From Mesostigma viride (lineage: Eukaryota > Streptophyta > Mesostigmatophyceae > Mesostigmatales > Mesostigmataceae): a DNA stretch of 64,000 nucleotides. The translations under genes and the position numbers were made by a program. The stretch is taken from NCBI GenBank assembly GCA_009746045.1, contig RPFO01000117.1, positions 62,001 to 126,000 of the forward strand, in the 5' to 3' direction. Below the pieces are notes generated by a model. It was not told the origin of the DNA and made no database searches. It saw nothing but the letters and a program-made list of their open reading frames with translations. Positions within the stretch are counted from its first letter, which is position 1. The number at the start of each line of letters is the position of its first letter. Shown here piece by piece: positions 10,643 to 21,465 of the stretch.

Positions 10643-13450
10643 CCTTGCGTGCGCGGTGTAGGTACGTGTGTGTGCAGCTGCCCCAAGCGTGCGCGGTGTG
10701 TGTACATGTGTGTGCAGTTGCCCCTTAAGTGCGCGGTGGACGTACGTGTGTGTGCATGCCGGCCATTGCGTGCATGGTGTGTGTACGTGTGTGTGCAGCC
10801 GCCCCTTGCGTGCGCGGTGTGTGTACGTGTGTGTGCATGCCGGCAATTGCGTGCATGGTGTGTGTACGTGTGTGTGCAGCCGGCCCTTGCGTGCGCGGTG
10901 TGTGTACATGTGAGTGCAGCTGCCCCAAGCGTGCGCGGTGTGTGTACATGTGTGTGCAGTTGCCCCTTGCGTGCGCGGTGGATGTACGTGTGTGTGCATG
11001 CCGGCAATTGCGTGCATGGTGTGTGTACGTGTGTGTGCAGCCGCCCCTTGCGTGCGCGGTGTGTGTACGTGTGTGTGCACTCGCCCCTTGCGTGCGCGGT
11101 GGATGTACATGTGTGTGCAGCCGCCCCTTGCGTGCATGGTGTATGTACATGTGCTTGCACTCGCCCCTTGCGTGCGCGGTGGATGTACATGTGTGTGCAG
11201 CCGAACCTTGCGTGCATGGTGTGTGTACCTGTGCGTGAAGTCGCTCCTTGCGTGCATGGTGTGTGTACGTGTGTGTGCAGCCGCCCCTTGCGTGCATGGT
11301 GTATGTACATGTGAGTGCCGTTGCCCCTTGCGTGCGCGGTGTATGTACGTGTGTGTGCAGCCGTCCCTTAATTGCGTGCGCGGTGTGTGTACGTGTGTGT
11401 GCAGCCGCCCCTTGCGTGCATGGTGAGTGTACCTGTGCGTGAAGTCGCTCCTTGCGTGCATGGTGTGTGTACGTGTGTGTGCAGCCGCCCCTTGCATGCA
11501 TGGTGTATGTACATGTGAGTGCCGTTGCCCCAAGCGTGCATTGTGTGTGTAAGTGTGTGTGCAGCCGGCCCTTGCGTGCATGGTGTGTGTACATGTGAGT
11601 GCAGCCGGCCCTTGCGTGCATGGTGTGTGTACGTGTGTGTGCAGTTGCCCCTTGCGTGCGCGGTGTATGTACGTGTGTGTGCAGCCGGCCCTTGCGTGCG
11701 CGGTGTGTGTACATGTGAGTGCAGCCGCCCCAAGCGTGTGTACATGTGTGTGCAGTTGCCCCTTGCGTGCGCAGTGGATGTACGTGTGTGTGCATGCCGG
11801 CAATTGCGTGCATGGTGTGTGTAAGTGTGTGTGCAGCCGCCCCTTGCGTGCGCGGTGTGTGTACGTGTGTGTGCACTCGCCCCTTGCGTGCGCGGTGTAT
11901 GTACGTGTGTGCAGCCGCCCCTTGCGTGCGCGGTGTATGCCAGTGTGTGTGCATGCCGGCCCTTGCGTGCAAGGTGTGTGTAAGTGTGTGTGCAGCCCCT
12001 TGCGTGCATGGTGTATGTACGTGTGTGTGCAGCTGCCCCTTGCGTGCGCGGTGTGTGTACGTGTGTGTGCAGCCGCCCCTTGCGTGCGCGGTGTATGTAC
12101 GTGTGTGTGCAGCCGGCCCTTGCGTGCATGGTGTGTGTACGTGTGTGTGCAGCCGGCCCTTGCGTGCGCGGTGGATGTACATGTGTGTGCAGTCGCCCCT
12201 TGCGTGCGCGGTGTAGGTATACGTATGTGTGCAGCCGCCCCTTGCGTGCGCGGTGTATGTACGTGTGTGTGCAGCCGCCCCGTGGTTGCGCGGTGTATGT
12301 ACATGTGTGTGCAGTTGCCCCTTGCGTGCGCGGTGTATGTACGTGTGTGTGCAGCCGCCCCTTGCGTGCGCGGTGTAGGTACGTGTGTGTGCAGCCGCCC
12401 CAAGCGTGCGCGGTGTGTGTACATGTGAGTGCAGCTGCCCCAAGCGTGCGCGGTGTGTGTACATGTGTAAAGTGCAGTTGCCCCTTGCGTGCGCGGTGGA
12501 TGTACGTGTGTGTGCATGCCGGCAATTGCGTGCATGGTGTGTGTACGTGTGTGTGCAGCCGCCCCTTGCGTGCATGGTGTATGTACATGTGAGTGCAGCC
12601 GGCCCTTGCGTGCATGGTGTGTGTACGTGTGTGTGCAGCCGCCCCTTGCGTGCGCGGTGTATGTACGTGTGTGCGCACTCGCCCCTTGCGTGCGCGGTGT
12701 ATGTACGTGTGTGTGCAGTTGCCCCTTGCGTGCGCGGTGGATGTACGTGTGTGTGCAGCCGCCCCTTGCGTGCGCGGTGTGTGTACGTGTATGTGCAGCC
12801 GCCCCTTGCGTGCGCGGTGTATGTACATGTGAGTGCCGTCGCCCCAAGCGTGCATTTTGTGTGTCAGTGTGTGTGCAGCAGCCCCTTGCGTGCGCGGTGT
12901 ATGTACGTGTGTGTGCAGCCGCCCCGTGGTTGCGCGGTGGATGTACATGTGAGTGGAGTTGCCCCTTGCGTGCGCGGTGTATGTACGTGTGTGTGCAGCC
13001 GCCCCTTGCGTGCGCGGTGTAGGTACGTGTGTGTGCAGCCGCCCCAAGCGTGCGCGGTGTATGTACGTGTGTGTGCAGCCGGCCCTTGCGTGCATGGTGT
13101 GTGTACGTGTGTGTGCAGCCGGCCCTTGCGTGCGCGGTGTAGGTACGTATGTGTGCAGTCGCCCCTTGGGTGCGCGGTGTAGGTACGTATGTGTGCAGCC
13201 GCCCCTTGCGTGCGCGGTGTATGTACGTGTGTGTGCAGCCGCCCCTTGCGTGCATGGTGTATGTACATGTGAGTGCCGTTGCCCCTTGCGTGCGCGGTGT
13301 ATGTACGTGTGTGTGCAGCCGTCCCTTAATTGCGTGCGCGGTGTGTGTACGTGTGTGTGCAGCCGCCCCTTGCGTGCATGGTGAGTGTACCTGTGCGTGA
13401 AGTCGCTCCTTGCGTGCATGGTGTGTGTACGTGTGTGTGCAGCCGCCCCT
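10643..13450 (+). repeat. 40-bp minisatellite, block 2
   Basis: Continuation of the interrupted array. This block has more length variants: units with GCATGCCGGCAATTG or TGCACTCGCC segments, short insertions such as TTAATTGCG (about 11366 and 13326), and truncated units near 11730 and 11995. Segments around 11300-11500 and 13240-13440 repeat the same order of variant units, so blocks of units were duplicated. It ends in CCCCTTAATTAATTAATTAA. Confidence 0.95.
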
Positions 13451-13822
13451 TAATTAATTAATTAAACTCGTGCTCCCGTTGGGGAGTCACGGAGCACCGA
13501 AGTGCTTTTAATCCCTGTGTGTGCACTACAGGAGAAAGGGCAGAGACCCCCAGTCTCCTTCATGCCAAAGGCATGCCACAGCTGCAATCGGGCGCGGCTA
13601 GCTAAAAGGACAGGCTAACGATCCGGCAAACTGTGGGTGCAATAAGACCCATGTGAGCATATCATAGCAAGGAGCGTGGGCAAGTAATCTGAACATAGCC
13701 AGGGCGTAGCATGGCTGTACTAGGACTAGGCTATGACTGGTTGTGTACCGTGCGTTGGCGGCACGTGACTAGGTGTGTTGGCACAGCTAGGCAACATTCT
13801 AGGCATGGCCGCCCCTTGGCAT
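13451..13822. mobile_element. unclassified ~360-bp insertion in the satellite
   Basis: Non-satellite sequence between satellite blocks. It begins with (TTAA)n and a hairpin, GTGCTCC and GGAGCAC 14 bases apart (about 13471-13498). No ORF with recognisable content. GCCGCCCCTT occurs at the left junction (about 13443) and again at about 13809, which could be a long target duplication or simple satellite resumption. Its nature, solo LTR fragment or non-autonomous DNA element, is not resolvable here. Confidence 0.5.
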
Positions 13823-14098
13823 CAGCCGCCCCTTGCGTGCATGGTGTATGTACATGTGAGTGCCGTTGCCCCAAGCGTGCATTGTGTGTGTAAGTGTGTG
13901 TGCAGCCGGCCCTTGCGTGCATGGTGTGTGTACATGTGAGTGCAGCCGGCCCTTGCGTGCATGGTGTGTGTACGTGTGTGTGCAGTTGCCCCTTGCGTGC
14001 GCGGTGTATGTACGTGTGTGTGCAGCCGGCCCTTGCGTGCGCGGTGTGTGTACATGTGAGTGCAGCCGCCCCAAGCGTGTGTACATGTGTGTGCAGTT
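13823..14098 (+). repeat. 40-bp minisatellite, block 3
   Basis: About seven units. The variant order matches 11490-11750, so it is a duplicated segment of block 2. It ends in CAGTT, where family A copy 2 inserted. Confidence 0.93.
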
Positions 14099-14553
14099 AG
14101 TTAGATGAGATGCTTAGGCTGACACACGGATTTCCGGCCTGCGCGCCGCGTATTGCCTACCGCGGCTGAGCGGGACACCTCAGTACAGTACGGCAGGGTG
14201 TACGGTACTGAGGTGTCATGTGGACCGATGTGCGGTTAGTGCCAGACTGTTCCTAGGTGCTAGCTCGACCCGCCAGGTCCGGTGTAGCCGGGCCTGACGG
14301 GCCGAGTCTTAGCTGGTTGCTAGTGACGTGGTCGCATGGCATTGCGGTGTACACTTGTCCACTGGTCGTGTGCTGCAGGTAGCACCGCCATAGGCATATA
14401 GGCGTAGCACTGGGGAGTGCCACAGCACCCGAGTCTGCCCAGTTCCATTCTGAGCCCTCAGCTTTCATCGCTCTCTCATTGTATTATTGTAATACAATCA
14501 TCATTCGCTCTCAGCTTTCGCAGTTGTTCGTCGTCCCTAGTCTCCATCCAACT
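14099..14553 (+). repeat. 5' LTR of family A copy 2 (455 bp)
   Basis: AGTTAGATGAGATGC to CCATCCAACT. The 5' end resembles family B (AGTTAGCTGAGATACC), which shows the families are related. The sequence TGGACTGAAAAG after the LTR is a possible primer-binding site, starting TGG to pair with tRNA CCA. Confidence 0.92.
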
Positions 14554-14597
14554 TGGACTGAAAAGTTCGATATTTTTTTTACAAGCAAAAAAAAGAT

Positions 14598-16970
14598 ATG
14601 GCTTCCAACAACGGCAACAACAACAAGGGGAAGGCGCCTGCCAGGCGCACCTCACCCCGCCTTTCGCCGGAGGGCACGCCCTCCACCACCGATGCGAGGG
14701 TGACGCCCAACGTCCCCTTCCGCACGGTGGTCGCTGACCAACCCAGGCGTCGGGGCCCGCAGGTGGGGCCCGGCGCCCGGGGGATGGCGAGCGGGCGGCC
14801 GTTTGCCACTGGCGGTTTGTCCGCCATGGCACCTGGGGGGCAGGTCCCCCGGGCACGACGTTCACCCGTCGCAGGTGACGGGGGTCGTGAGCGGAGTGAT
14901 TCCTCCGAGGAGGATGGCGAGGTGCCGCCTGCGAGGCCTCGGCCTTCGCTTGAGCTTTCGTCGCAGACACCTGCGACGTCTGGCAACCTTTCCGTGGGCC
15001 GACAGATGGCCACCATGGACATTGACCGGTATGGGGAACATGTTCCGCCCCCGGTCATGTTCGGGCGCCCACCCCATTTTCTCCCCCTTGGGGAGGACGA
15101 CATCCCGGCGTTCATTGCGGTGAACGGCCGGATCTTGCTCGATCGTTTTCAGTTGCTTCCAGATGAGGCGATACACGCGATAGAGGTTCATCGGGTGCAC
15201 TCGCTGATCGAGGGGCGTCTTAGGATGCAGCTCCCACTGGTTCAGGTGGCGGTTTGGCTGTACTGTTTCGCCAATCGGCCGAGGCACAACCCCGGCACTG
15301 TTGATCAGTGGGCGTCCAGGCAGCGCCAGAGAGAGGCGCTGCGCGTGGTCTCCAGACCAGAGATCGCGCTGACTCCGTTGCCAGCGTGGCCCCAAGTCAC
15401 GCCAGTTGGCTGGGGCCCGGATAGGCGTGAGGCGGCTGCGATGCCGCCTGCGACGGGGCGCGGGGCGGCAGACGCCCCCAACACGCCCATGGGTGGTGAA
15501 GCCACCCAGGACCCTCTGGCAGGTCAGAGGGTCCAACCTCAGCCGCAGGCTCCCCCGCCCAGCGTGGGGGGCCAGGTGGCTGAGGAGGCCACCGGGGTCG
15601 CAGGGACCCCGGCGGCGACACAAGCGCCCGGGGTCGCAGGGACCCCGGCAGCGACGCCGGCGCCTCCGGCGCTGGCGGGGGATGCAGCCCCCATGGAGGG
15701 TGTCACGGGCACCTCCAGCGGCTCTGGGGGGCAGGCCCCCTCTAGTCGCAACAAGGACAAGTCCCTGGCAGGGCCGGAGGGGCCCCAGGGTCCCACCGCA
15801 GCTGGGCAGCAACCAGCACTGCTGGAGGGCGACCTGCAAGGTCGCGACTTCATCACCCTGGGTGATGAGGCCGTGTGGCGTGCCATACAGACAGCCACAG
15901 CCTCCTTCCGTGGGCTGGCCGACAGGAGCCAGCAGATGCACGTCGCGGAGGCGGGCAGCCTGGTGTGTGCAATCATCACGCACATCCTGGGCCTGCCCAA
16001 CCTCCAAGCGGGCACACGTAGGGTGTGCGACGACCTGCTGCCTGCCCTGCAGGCTCTCCTCTCAGGGAGGAGGGTGCAGGGCAGCAGGGTGCGTCTGGTG
16101 CGTTTGCTGGAGCTCCTGCACAACGCCATCCTGAGAGGGGCGGGTAGGTGGCTAACTCTGCCTACCTGGTTGCATCATGATCTTACTAACCCTACTGACG
16201 ATGAAGTGTCCCTCTCTCCCACCTTCCATGATTGGGAGGAGGCCCGCAGCAGGAGGCGGGAAGTGACACACACTCACACCCCCACCCAGCCCACCCCTAT
16301 GTTGTCTAACCCTCCTACACAGCCCATGTTTGCCCATCCTGCTCAGCTCACTCAAGTAGCACTTCCCTCTCAGCAGGTCTCTCCTGTGAATGCTGCAGCA
16401 GCAACACCATCTTCTCCCTCTCCCCCTGCATCCCCCTCTAGGTTGCCCACTTACAATGAAAACCGTCCTGTGGATAGGATTAATGTCAGGGGGCTGCCTG
16501 AGGGGTATACTAGGGAGCAGGGGAATCATGCACTTCTCTCTCTGCAGCTGGCTAGGGAGGAACTGAATGTCAAGAATTGGTTTGGATCTCTCATGCAGGG
16601 GGATTTCTACCATCAGTCCTCTTCTCAGATTCAGAATCTCATTCTTGTCTTCCAGCGTAGGTATCCCAAGTGGCAGGACACGCAGGCTAGGGCAGTTTGG
16701 GAGGCTTTCATGAAGGAGCTAACTGACCTCCTCTCCACCCCCTCATCTGTGGACATATATGGGGCATTCAGGTGGGTAGAGGAATACAGGGTCACATCAG
16801 TGGACTATGTGGCTGAGACAAAGAAATATGAGCTAGCCATCAAAGCACGTCCTGATGTCCAGCAGCTAGATCACAAGTTCTTGCTGCGTTCTTTCCTTGA
16901 GAAACTCAAACTTGACAAAAACACCTACGCTATGCTTGCCACAGGATGGCAAAGTACTGGGAGGACATGA
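14598..16970 (+). CDS. family A gag (790 codons)
   Basis: Begins with ATG 45 nt after the LTR. The N-terminal ~290 residues are Pro/Ala/Gly-rich and low in complexity. A conserved block (residues ~90-160, with MFGRPPHFLPLGEDDIPAF) and a helical block around LGDEAVWRAIQ follow. The best conserved capsid-like part, from YNENRPVDRINVRGLP to LDHKFLLRS, is shared with family B. The frame ends at 16970 because one base is missing near 16945 compared with copy 1. The true protein continues in the frame starting at 16946. It would form the virus-like particle shell. Confidence 0.8.
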   Translation: MASNNGNNNKGKAPARRTSPRLSPEGTPSTTDARVTPNVPFRTVVADQPRRRGPQVGPGARGMASGRPFATGGLSAMAPGGQVPRARRSPVAGDGGRERSDSSEEDGEVPPARPRPSLELSSQTPATSGNLSVGRQMATMDIDRYGEHVPPPVMFGRPPHFLPLGEDDIPAFIAVNGRILLDRFQLLPDEAIHAIEVHRVHSLIEGRLRMQLPLVQVAVWLYCFANRPRHNPGTVDQWASRQRQREALRVVSRPEIALTPLPAWPQVTPVGWGPDRREAAAMPPATGRGAADAPNTPMGGEATQDPLAGQRVQPQPQAPPPSVGGQVAEEATGVAGTPAATQAPGVAGTPAATPAPPALAGDAAPMEGVTGTSSGSGGQAPSSRNKDKSLAGPEGPQGPTAAGQQPALLEGDLQGRDFITLGDEAVWRAIQTATASFRGLADRSQQMHVAEAGSLVCAIITHILGLPNLQAGTRRVCDDLLPALQALLSGRRVQGSRVRLVRLLELLHNAILRGAGRWLTLPTWLHHDLTNPTDDEVSLSPTFHDWEEARSRRREVTHTHTPTQPTPMLSNPPTQPMFAHPAQLTQVALPSQQVSPVNAAAATPSSPSPPASPSRLPTYNENRPVDRINVRGLPEGYTREQGNHALLSLQLAREELNVKNWFGSLMQGDFYHQSSSQIQNLILVFQRRYPKWQDTQARAVWEAFMKELTDLLSTPSSVDIYGAFRWVEEYRVTSVDYVAETKKYELAIKARPDVQQLDHKFLLRSFLEKLKLDKNTYAMLATGWQSTGRT

Positions 16971-17266
16971 AGGAGGCATTGGATTATATCAAGCTGGCCT
17001 TGGCTCCCCTTAGCCAGGGGGCCATGGGCACCTCTGTAAAGAGGGTCAGGGGGGAAGAGAGGGAGGAGGAGGATAGGGAGAGGGAAGACAGGAGCAAGAG
17101 ACCTGTCACTATGGCAGAAGTCAAGTCCCTGCTGGGACAAATGTTTAAGGGCAAGGGCAAGGGCAAGGGCAAGGGCAAGGGCAAGGGCAGGGGCTGGGGC
17201 AAGGGCAAGGGTAAGGGGCAGTCTCCCTCCAAGGGGGGCAGCTCCAGCAACAACAACAACAACAGT

Positions 17267-17308
<42 letters not shown>

Positions 17309-18109
17309 AACAACAACAACAACAAGAAGCAGGACAAGGAGGACAAGTCTTCTCAGCGGTGCACCCGCTGTGGCATGAAGTACCACCTGCGGCCCACCTG
17401 CCGCAAGAACGTGGACGAGCTGGGGCATTTGGACGTCCTGTGCCACAAGTGCCACGGGCCGCCCCACGGTGACCCCAAGGACTGCAAGCGGCCTCCTTAC
17501 GGCAAGAAGTGTGAGTCTCCCTCTCATGCTGGCTTGAGTGTGCCTGCTTCACCTCTTTCATCTGCATGCCCCACTGTCAGAGCAGTGAGCAGTTCTGGAA
17601 AGGTGCTACAGCTGGTTTCAGAAGATTATGTCTCTAAACCAACCTTCACATCTATGGTTCCCAAGGTGTGCAGAGTGTCCCCTCAGAGGATGCTCAGATC
17701 AGTTTTCAGGAGCTTGCTTTGCAGTTGCATTTCCTTTATGGGCATGAAGTGAGTGCAGAGGTGGTGGCAGCAGCAATAGGGGGGGCAGCACTCAGACGTG
17801 CATGCCAGGTGGTCAGATCCCACTGCCAGCATTGTCAGTTCAATGCACCCAAACCCCCTAAGTGGCATGTAGCTACCCCACCTAAGAGCAAGGGCAGGGT
17901 GGTAGGAGATGTCTTTCATATCAAAGGACAATCTTACTTGGCACTTAAAGATGCATGGTCAAGGTACACAACCATTGAACCATTACCTGGAATGGACAAG
18001 ACACAGTTGCTCAGGGCTCTCTTGATTGCTCAGGCCAGGTACTACCCTGTGGAGGCATTGTTACTGGATCAGCAGTTCACATGTCTTGCCAATGAACCAG
18101 GGTGTGAGG
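16946..18109 (+). pseudogene. family A nucleocapsid and truncated integrase
   Basis: Continues gag after the one-base break. It contains a (Gly-Lys)n repeat from (GGGCAA)n at about 17148-17200, a poly-Asn tract from (AAC)n at 17250-17325, and two zinc knuckles, CTRCGMKYHLRPTC (C-x2-C-x4-H-x4-C) and CHKCHGPPHGDPKDC. The reading frame runs without a stop into the region that in family B belongs to pol, then shifts near 17690. The integrase zinc domain (H-x4-H...C-x2-C) and first catalytic Asp (GDVFHIKG) remain. The protein stops right after LLLDQQF at the deletion junction. Not functional as integrase. Confidence 0.8.
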
Positions 18110-18392
18110 CGCCAGGTCCGGTGTAGCCGGGCCTGACGGGCCGAGTCTTAGCTGGTTGCTAGTGACGTGGTCGCATGGCATTGCGGTGTACACTTGTCCA
18201 CTGGTCGTGTGCTGCAGGTAGCACCGCCATAGGCATATAGGCGTAGCACTGGGGAGTGCCACAGCACCCGAGTCTGCCCAGTTCCATTCTGAGCCCTCAG
18301 CTTTCATCGCTCTCTCATTGTATTATTGTAATACAATCATCATTCGCTCTCAGCTTTCGCAGTTGTTCGTCGTCCCTAGTCTCCATCCAACT
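18110..18392 (+). repeat. 3' LTR of family A copy 2, truncated at its 5' end
   Basis: Matches 14271-14553 and ends CCATCCAACT next to CAGTT. The junction with integrase sequence lies within CGCCAGGTCC. Confidence 0.92.
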
Positions 18393-20336
18393 CAGTTGCC
18401 CCTTGCGTGCGCAGTGGATGTACGTGTGTGTGCATGCCGGCAATTGTGTGCATGGTGTGTGTACGTGTGTGTGCAGCCGCCCCTTGCGTGCGCGGTGTGT
18501 GTACGTGTGTGTGCACTCGCCCCTTGCGTGCGCGGTGTATGTACGTGTGTGCAGCCGCCCCTTGCGTGCGCGGTGTATGCCAGTGTGTGTGCATGCCGGC
18601 CCTTGCGTGCAAGGTGTGTGTAAGTGTGTGTGCAGCCCCTTGCGTGCATGGTGTATGTACGTGTGTGTGCAGCTGCCCCTTGCGTGCGCGGTGTGTGTAC
18701 GTGTGTGTGCAGCCGCCCCTTGCGTGCGCGGTGTATGTACGTGTGTGTGCAGCCGGCCCTTGCGTGCATGGTGTGTGTACGTGTGTGTGCAGCCGGCCCT
18801 TGCGTGCGCGGTGGATGTACATGTGTGTGCAGTCGCCCCTTGCGTGCGCGGTGTAGGTATACGTATGTGTGCAGCCGCCCCTTGCGTGCGCGGTGGATGT
18901 ACGTGTGTGTGCAGCCGCCCCAAGCGTGCGCGGTGTATGTACGTGTGTGTGCAGCCGGCCCTTGCGTGCATGGTGTGTGTACGTGTGTGTGCAGCCGGCC
19001 CTTGCGTGCGCGGTGGATGTACATGTGTGTGCAGTCGCCCCTTGGGTGCGCGGTGTAGGTACGTATGTGTGCAGCCGCCCCTTGCGTGCGCGGTGTATGT
19101 ACGTGTGTGTGCAGCCGCCCCGTGGTTGCGCGGTGTATGTACATGTGTGTGCAGTTGCCCCTTGCGTGCGCGGTGTATGTACGTGTGTGTGCAGCCGCCC
19201 CAAGCGTGCGCGGTGTAGGTACGTGTGTGTGCAGCCGCCCCAAGCGTGCGCGGTGTGTGTACATGTGTGTGCAGTTGCCCCTTGCGTGCATGGTGTATGT
19301 ACATGTGAGTGCAGCCGGCCCTTGCGTGCGCGGTGTATGTACGTGTGTGTGCAGTTGCCCCTTGCGTGCGCGGTGGATGTACGTGTGTGTGCAGCCGGCC
19401 CTTGCGTGCGCGGTGTGTGTACATGTGAGTGCAGCTGCCCCAAGCGTGCGCGGTGTGTGTACATGTGTGTGCAGTTGCCCCTTGCGTGCGCGGTGGATGT
19501 ACGTGTGTGTGCAGCCGCCCCTTGCGTGCGCGGTGTAGGTACGTGTGTGTGCAGCCGCCCCAAGCGTGCGCGGTGTGTGTACGTGTGTGTGCACTCGCCC
19601 CTTGCGTGCGCGGTGGATGTACATGTGTGTGCAGCCGCCCCTTGCGTGCATGGTGTATGTCCATGTGTGGGCAGTTGCCCCTTGCGTGCGCGGTGTATGT
19701 ACATGTTTTTGCACTCGCCCCTTGCGTGCATGGTGTATGTATGTGTGTGTGCAGCCGCCCCTTGCGTGCGCGGTGGATGTACGTGTGTGTGCAGCCACCC
19801 CTTTCGTGCGCGGTGTATGTACATGTGAGTGCCGTCGCCCCAAGCGTGCATTTTGTGTGTAAGTGTGTGTGCAGCAGCCCCTTGCGTGCGCGGTGTATGT
19901 ACGTGTGTGTGCAGCCGCCCCGTGGTTGCGCGGTGGATGTACATGTGAGTGGAGCCGGTCCTTGCGTGCGCGGTGTATGTACGTGTGTGTGCAGCCGCCC
20001 CTTGCGTGCGCGGTGTAGGTACGTATGTGTGCAGCCGCCCCTTGCGTGCGCGGTGTATGTACGTGTGTGTGCAGCCGCCCCAAGCGTGCGCGGTGTGTGT
20101 ACATGTGAGTGCAGCTGCCCCAAGCGTGCGCGGTGTGTGTACATGTGTGTGCAGTTGCCCCTTGCGTGCGCGGTGGATGTACGTGTGTGTGCATGCCGGC
20201 AATTGCGTGCATGGTGTGTGTACGTGTGTGTGCAGCCGCCCCTTGTGTGCGCGGTGTGTGTACATGTGAGTGCCGTCGCCCCAAGCGTGCATTTTGTGTG
20301 TAAGTGTGTGTGCAGCCGCCCCTTGCGTGCGCGGTG
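18393..20336 (+). repeat. 40-bp minisatellite, block 4
   Basis: Continuation of the array after CAGTT. Variant order in 18400-18890 closely follows 11755-12240. The rare unit with CCCCGTGGTTGCGC occurs at about 19119 and 19920. Confidence 0.96.
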
Positions 20337-21465
20337 TTTTAGTTACGGCCGAATTAACTTGGGTGCTCGGAAGTGGTTATTCCGGGCAAAATAGTGTTCC
20401 GGCCCGATTTGCCTCAGGCGGCAAAAGGTTCCGGCACTATTTAACGTAACTAAAACCTGGCCTCGTGGAGGGGGGACGAAGAGCCCGAGACATCCGCCTA
20501 GGCCGCTGAGCACGCACCACTAAATGCGCCGGAGCTGCCTCAGTGAGGATTCGAACCCCTGACCTCCAAGTTGCACAGGTTTTAGTTACGTTAAATAGTG
20601 CCGGAACCTTTTGCCGCCTGAGGCAAATCGGGCCGGAACACTATTTTGCCCGGAATAACCACTTCCGAGCACCCAAGTTAATTCGGCCGAATTAACTTGG
20701 GTGCTCGGAAGTGGTTATTCCGGGCAAAATAGTGTTCCGGCCCGATTTGCCTCAGGCGGCAAAAGGTTCCGGCACTATTTAACGTAACTAAAACCTGTGC
20801 AACTTGGAGGTCAGGGGTTCGAATCCTCACTGAGGCAGCTCCGGCGCATTTAGTGGTGCGTGCTCAGCGGCCTAGGCGGATGTCTCGGGCTCTTCGTCCC
20901 CCCTCCACGAGGCCAGGTTTTAGTTACGTTAAATAGTGCCGGAACCTTTTGCCGCCTGAGGCAAATCGGGCCGGAACACTATTTTGCCCGGAATAACCAC
21001 TTCCGAGCACCCAAGTTAATTCGGCCGAATTAACTTGGGTGCTCGGAAGTGGTTATTCCGGGCAAAATAGTGTTCCGGCCCGATTTGCCTCAGGCGGCAA
21101 AAGGTTCCGGCACTATTTAACGTAACTAAAACCTGTGCAACTTGGAGGTCAGGGGTTCGAATCCTCACTGAGGCAGCTCCGGCGCATTTAGTGGTGCGTG
21201 CTCAGCGGCCTAGGCGGATGTCTCGGGCTCTTCGTCCCCCCTCCACGAGGCCAGGTTTTAGTTACGTTAAATAGTGCCGGAACCTTTTGCCGCCTGAGGC
21301 AAATCGGGCCGGAACACTATTTTGCCCGGAATAACCACTTCCGAGCACCCAAGTTAATTCGGCCGAATTAACTTGGGTGCTCGGAAGTGGTTATTCCGGG
21401 CAAAATAGTGTTCCGGCCCGATTTGCCTCAGGCGGCAAAAGGTTCCGGCACTATTTAACGTAACT
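20337..21465. mobile_element. triple fold-back (MITE-like) element with tRNA-like centre
   Basis: Three 338-bp units lie end to end, plus part of a fourth. Each has ~111-bp terminal inverted repeats and a ~118-bp centre. Inverted arms begin GGCCGAATTAACTTGGG and end near AAAACCT. Palindrome centres lie at 20686/20687, 21024/21025 and 21362/21363 (AATTCGGCCGAATT). The centre is in opposite orientation in unit 1 compared with units 2 and 3. A truncated arm ends at 21465 where the satellite resumes, and a stray TTTTAGTTAC marks the left edge. No protein is encoded. The inverted repeats look perfect, so RNA from here would fold into long duplexes. Confidence 0.85.
20806..20837 (+). other. tRNA 3'-half-like segment with Pol III B box
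   Basis: GGTTCGAATCC at 20816-20826 is a perfect B-box consensus inside a T-arm-like hairpin, followed by an acceptor-like CTGAGGCA. The same segment lies at about 21150 and, reversed, at about 20530-20560. No matching 5' half was found, so this is a tRNA-derived fragment rather than a tRNA gene. Confidence 0.5.

Larger units (their letters stand above)
14099..18392 (+). mobile_element. copia-type LTR retrotransposon, family A copy 2 (internally deleted)
   Basis: Flanked by the target duplication CAGTT (14094-14098 and 18393-18397) inside a satellite unit. It contains a full 455-bp 5' LTR, gag, the start of integrase, then an abrupt junction at about 18109 into the last 283 bp of a 3' LTR. 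Protease, RT, RNase H and the first ~172 bp of the 3' LTR are missing. The intact target duplication means the deletion occurred after insertion, or that a deleted copy was mobilised in trans. Confidence 0.92.

Noticed and set aside
20797-20914. Permuted tRNA gene in the centre of the fold-back element
   Set aside because: The 3'-half-like part is clear, but no downstream segment pairs with the acceptor CTGAGGCA or forms an anticodon arm.
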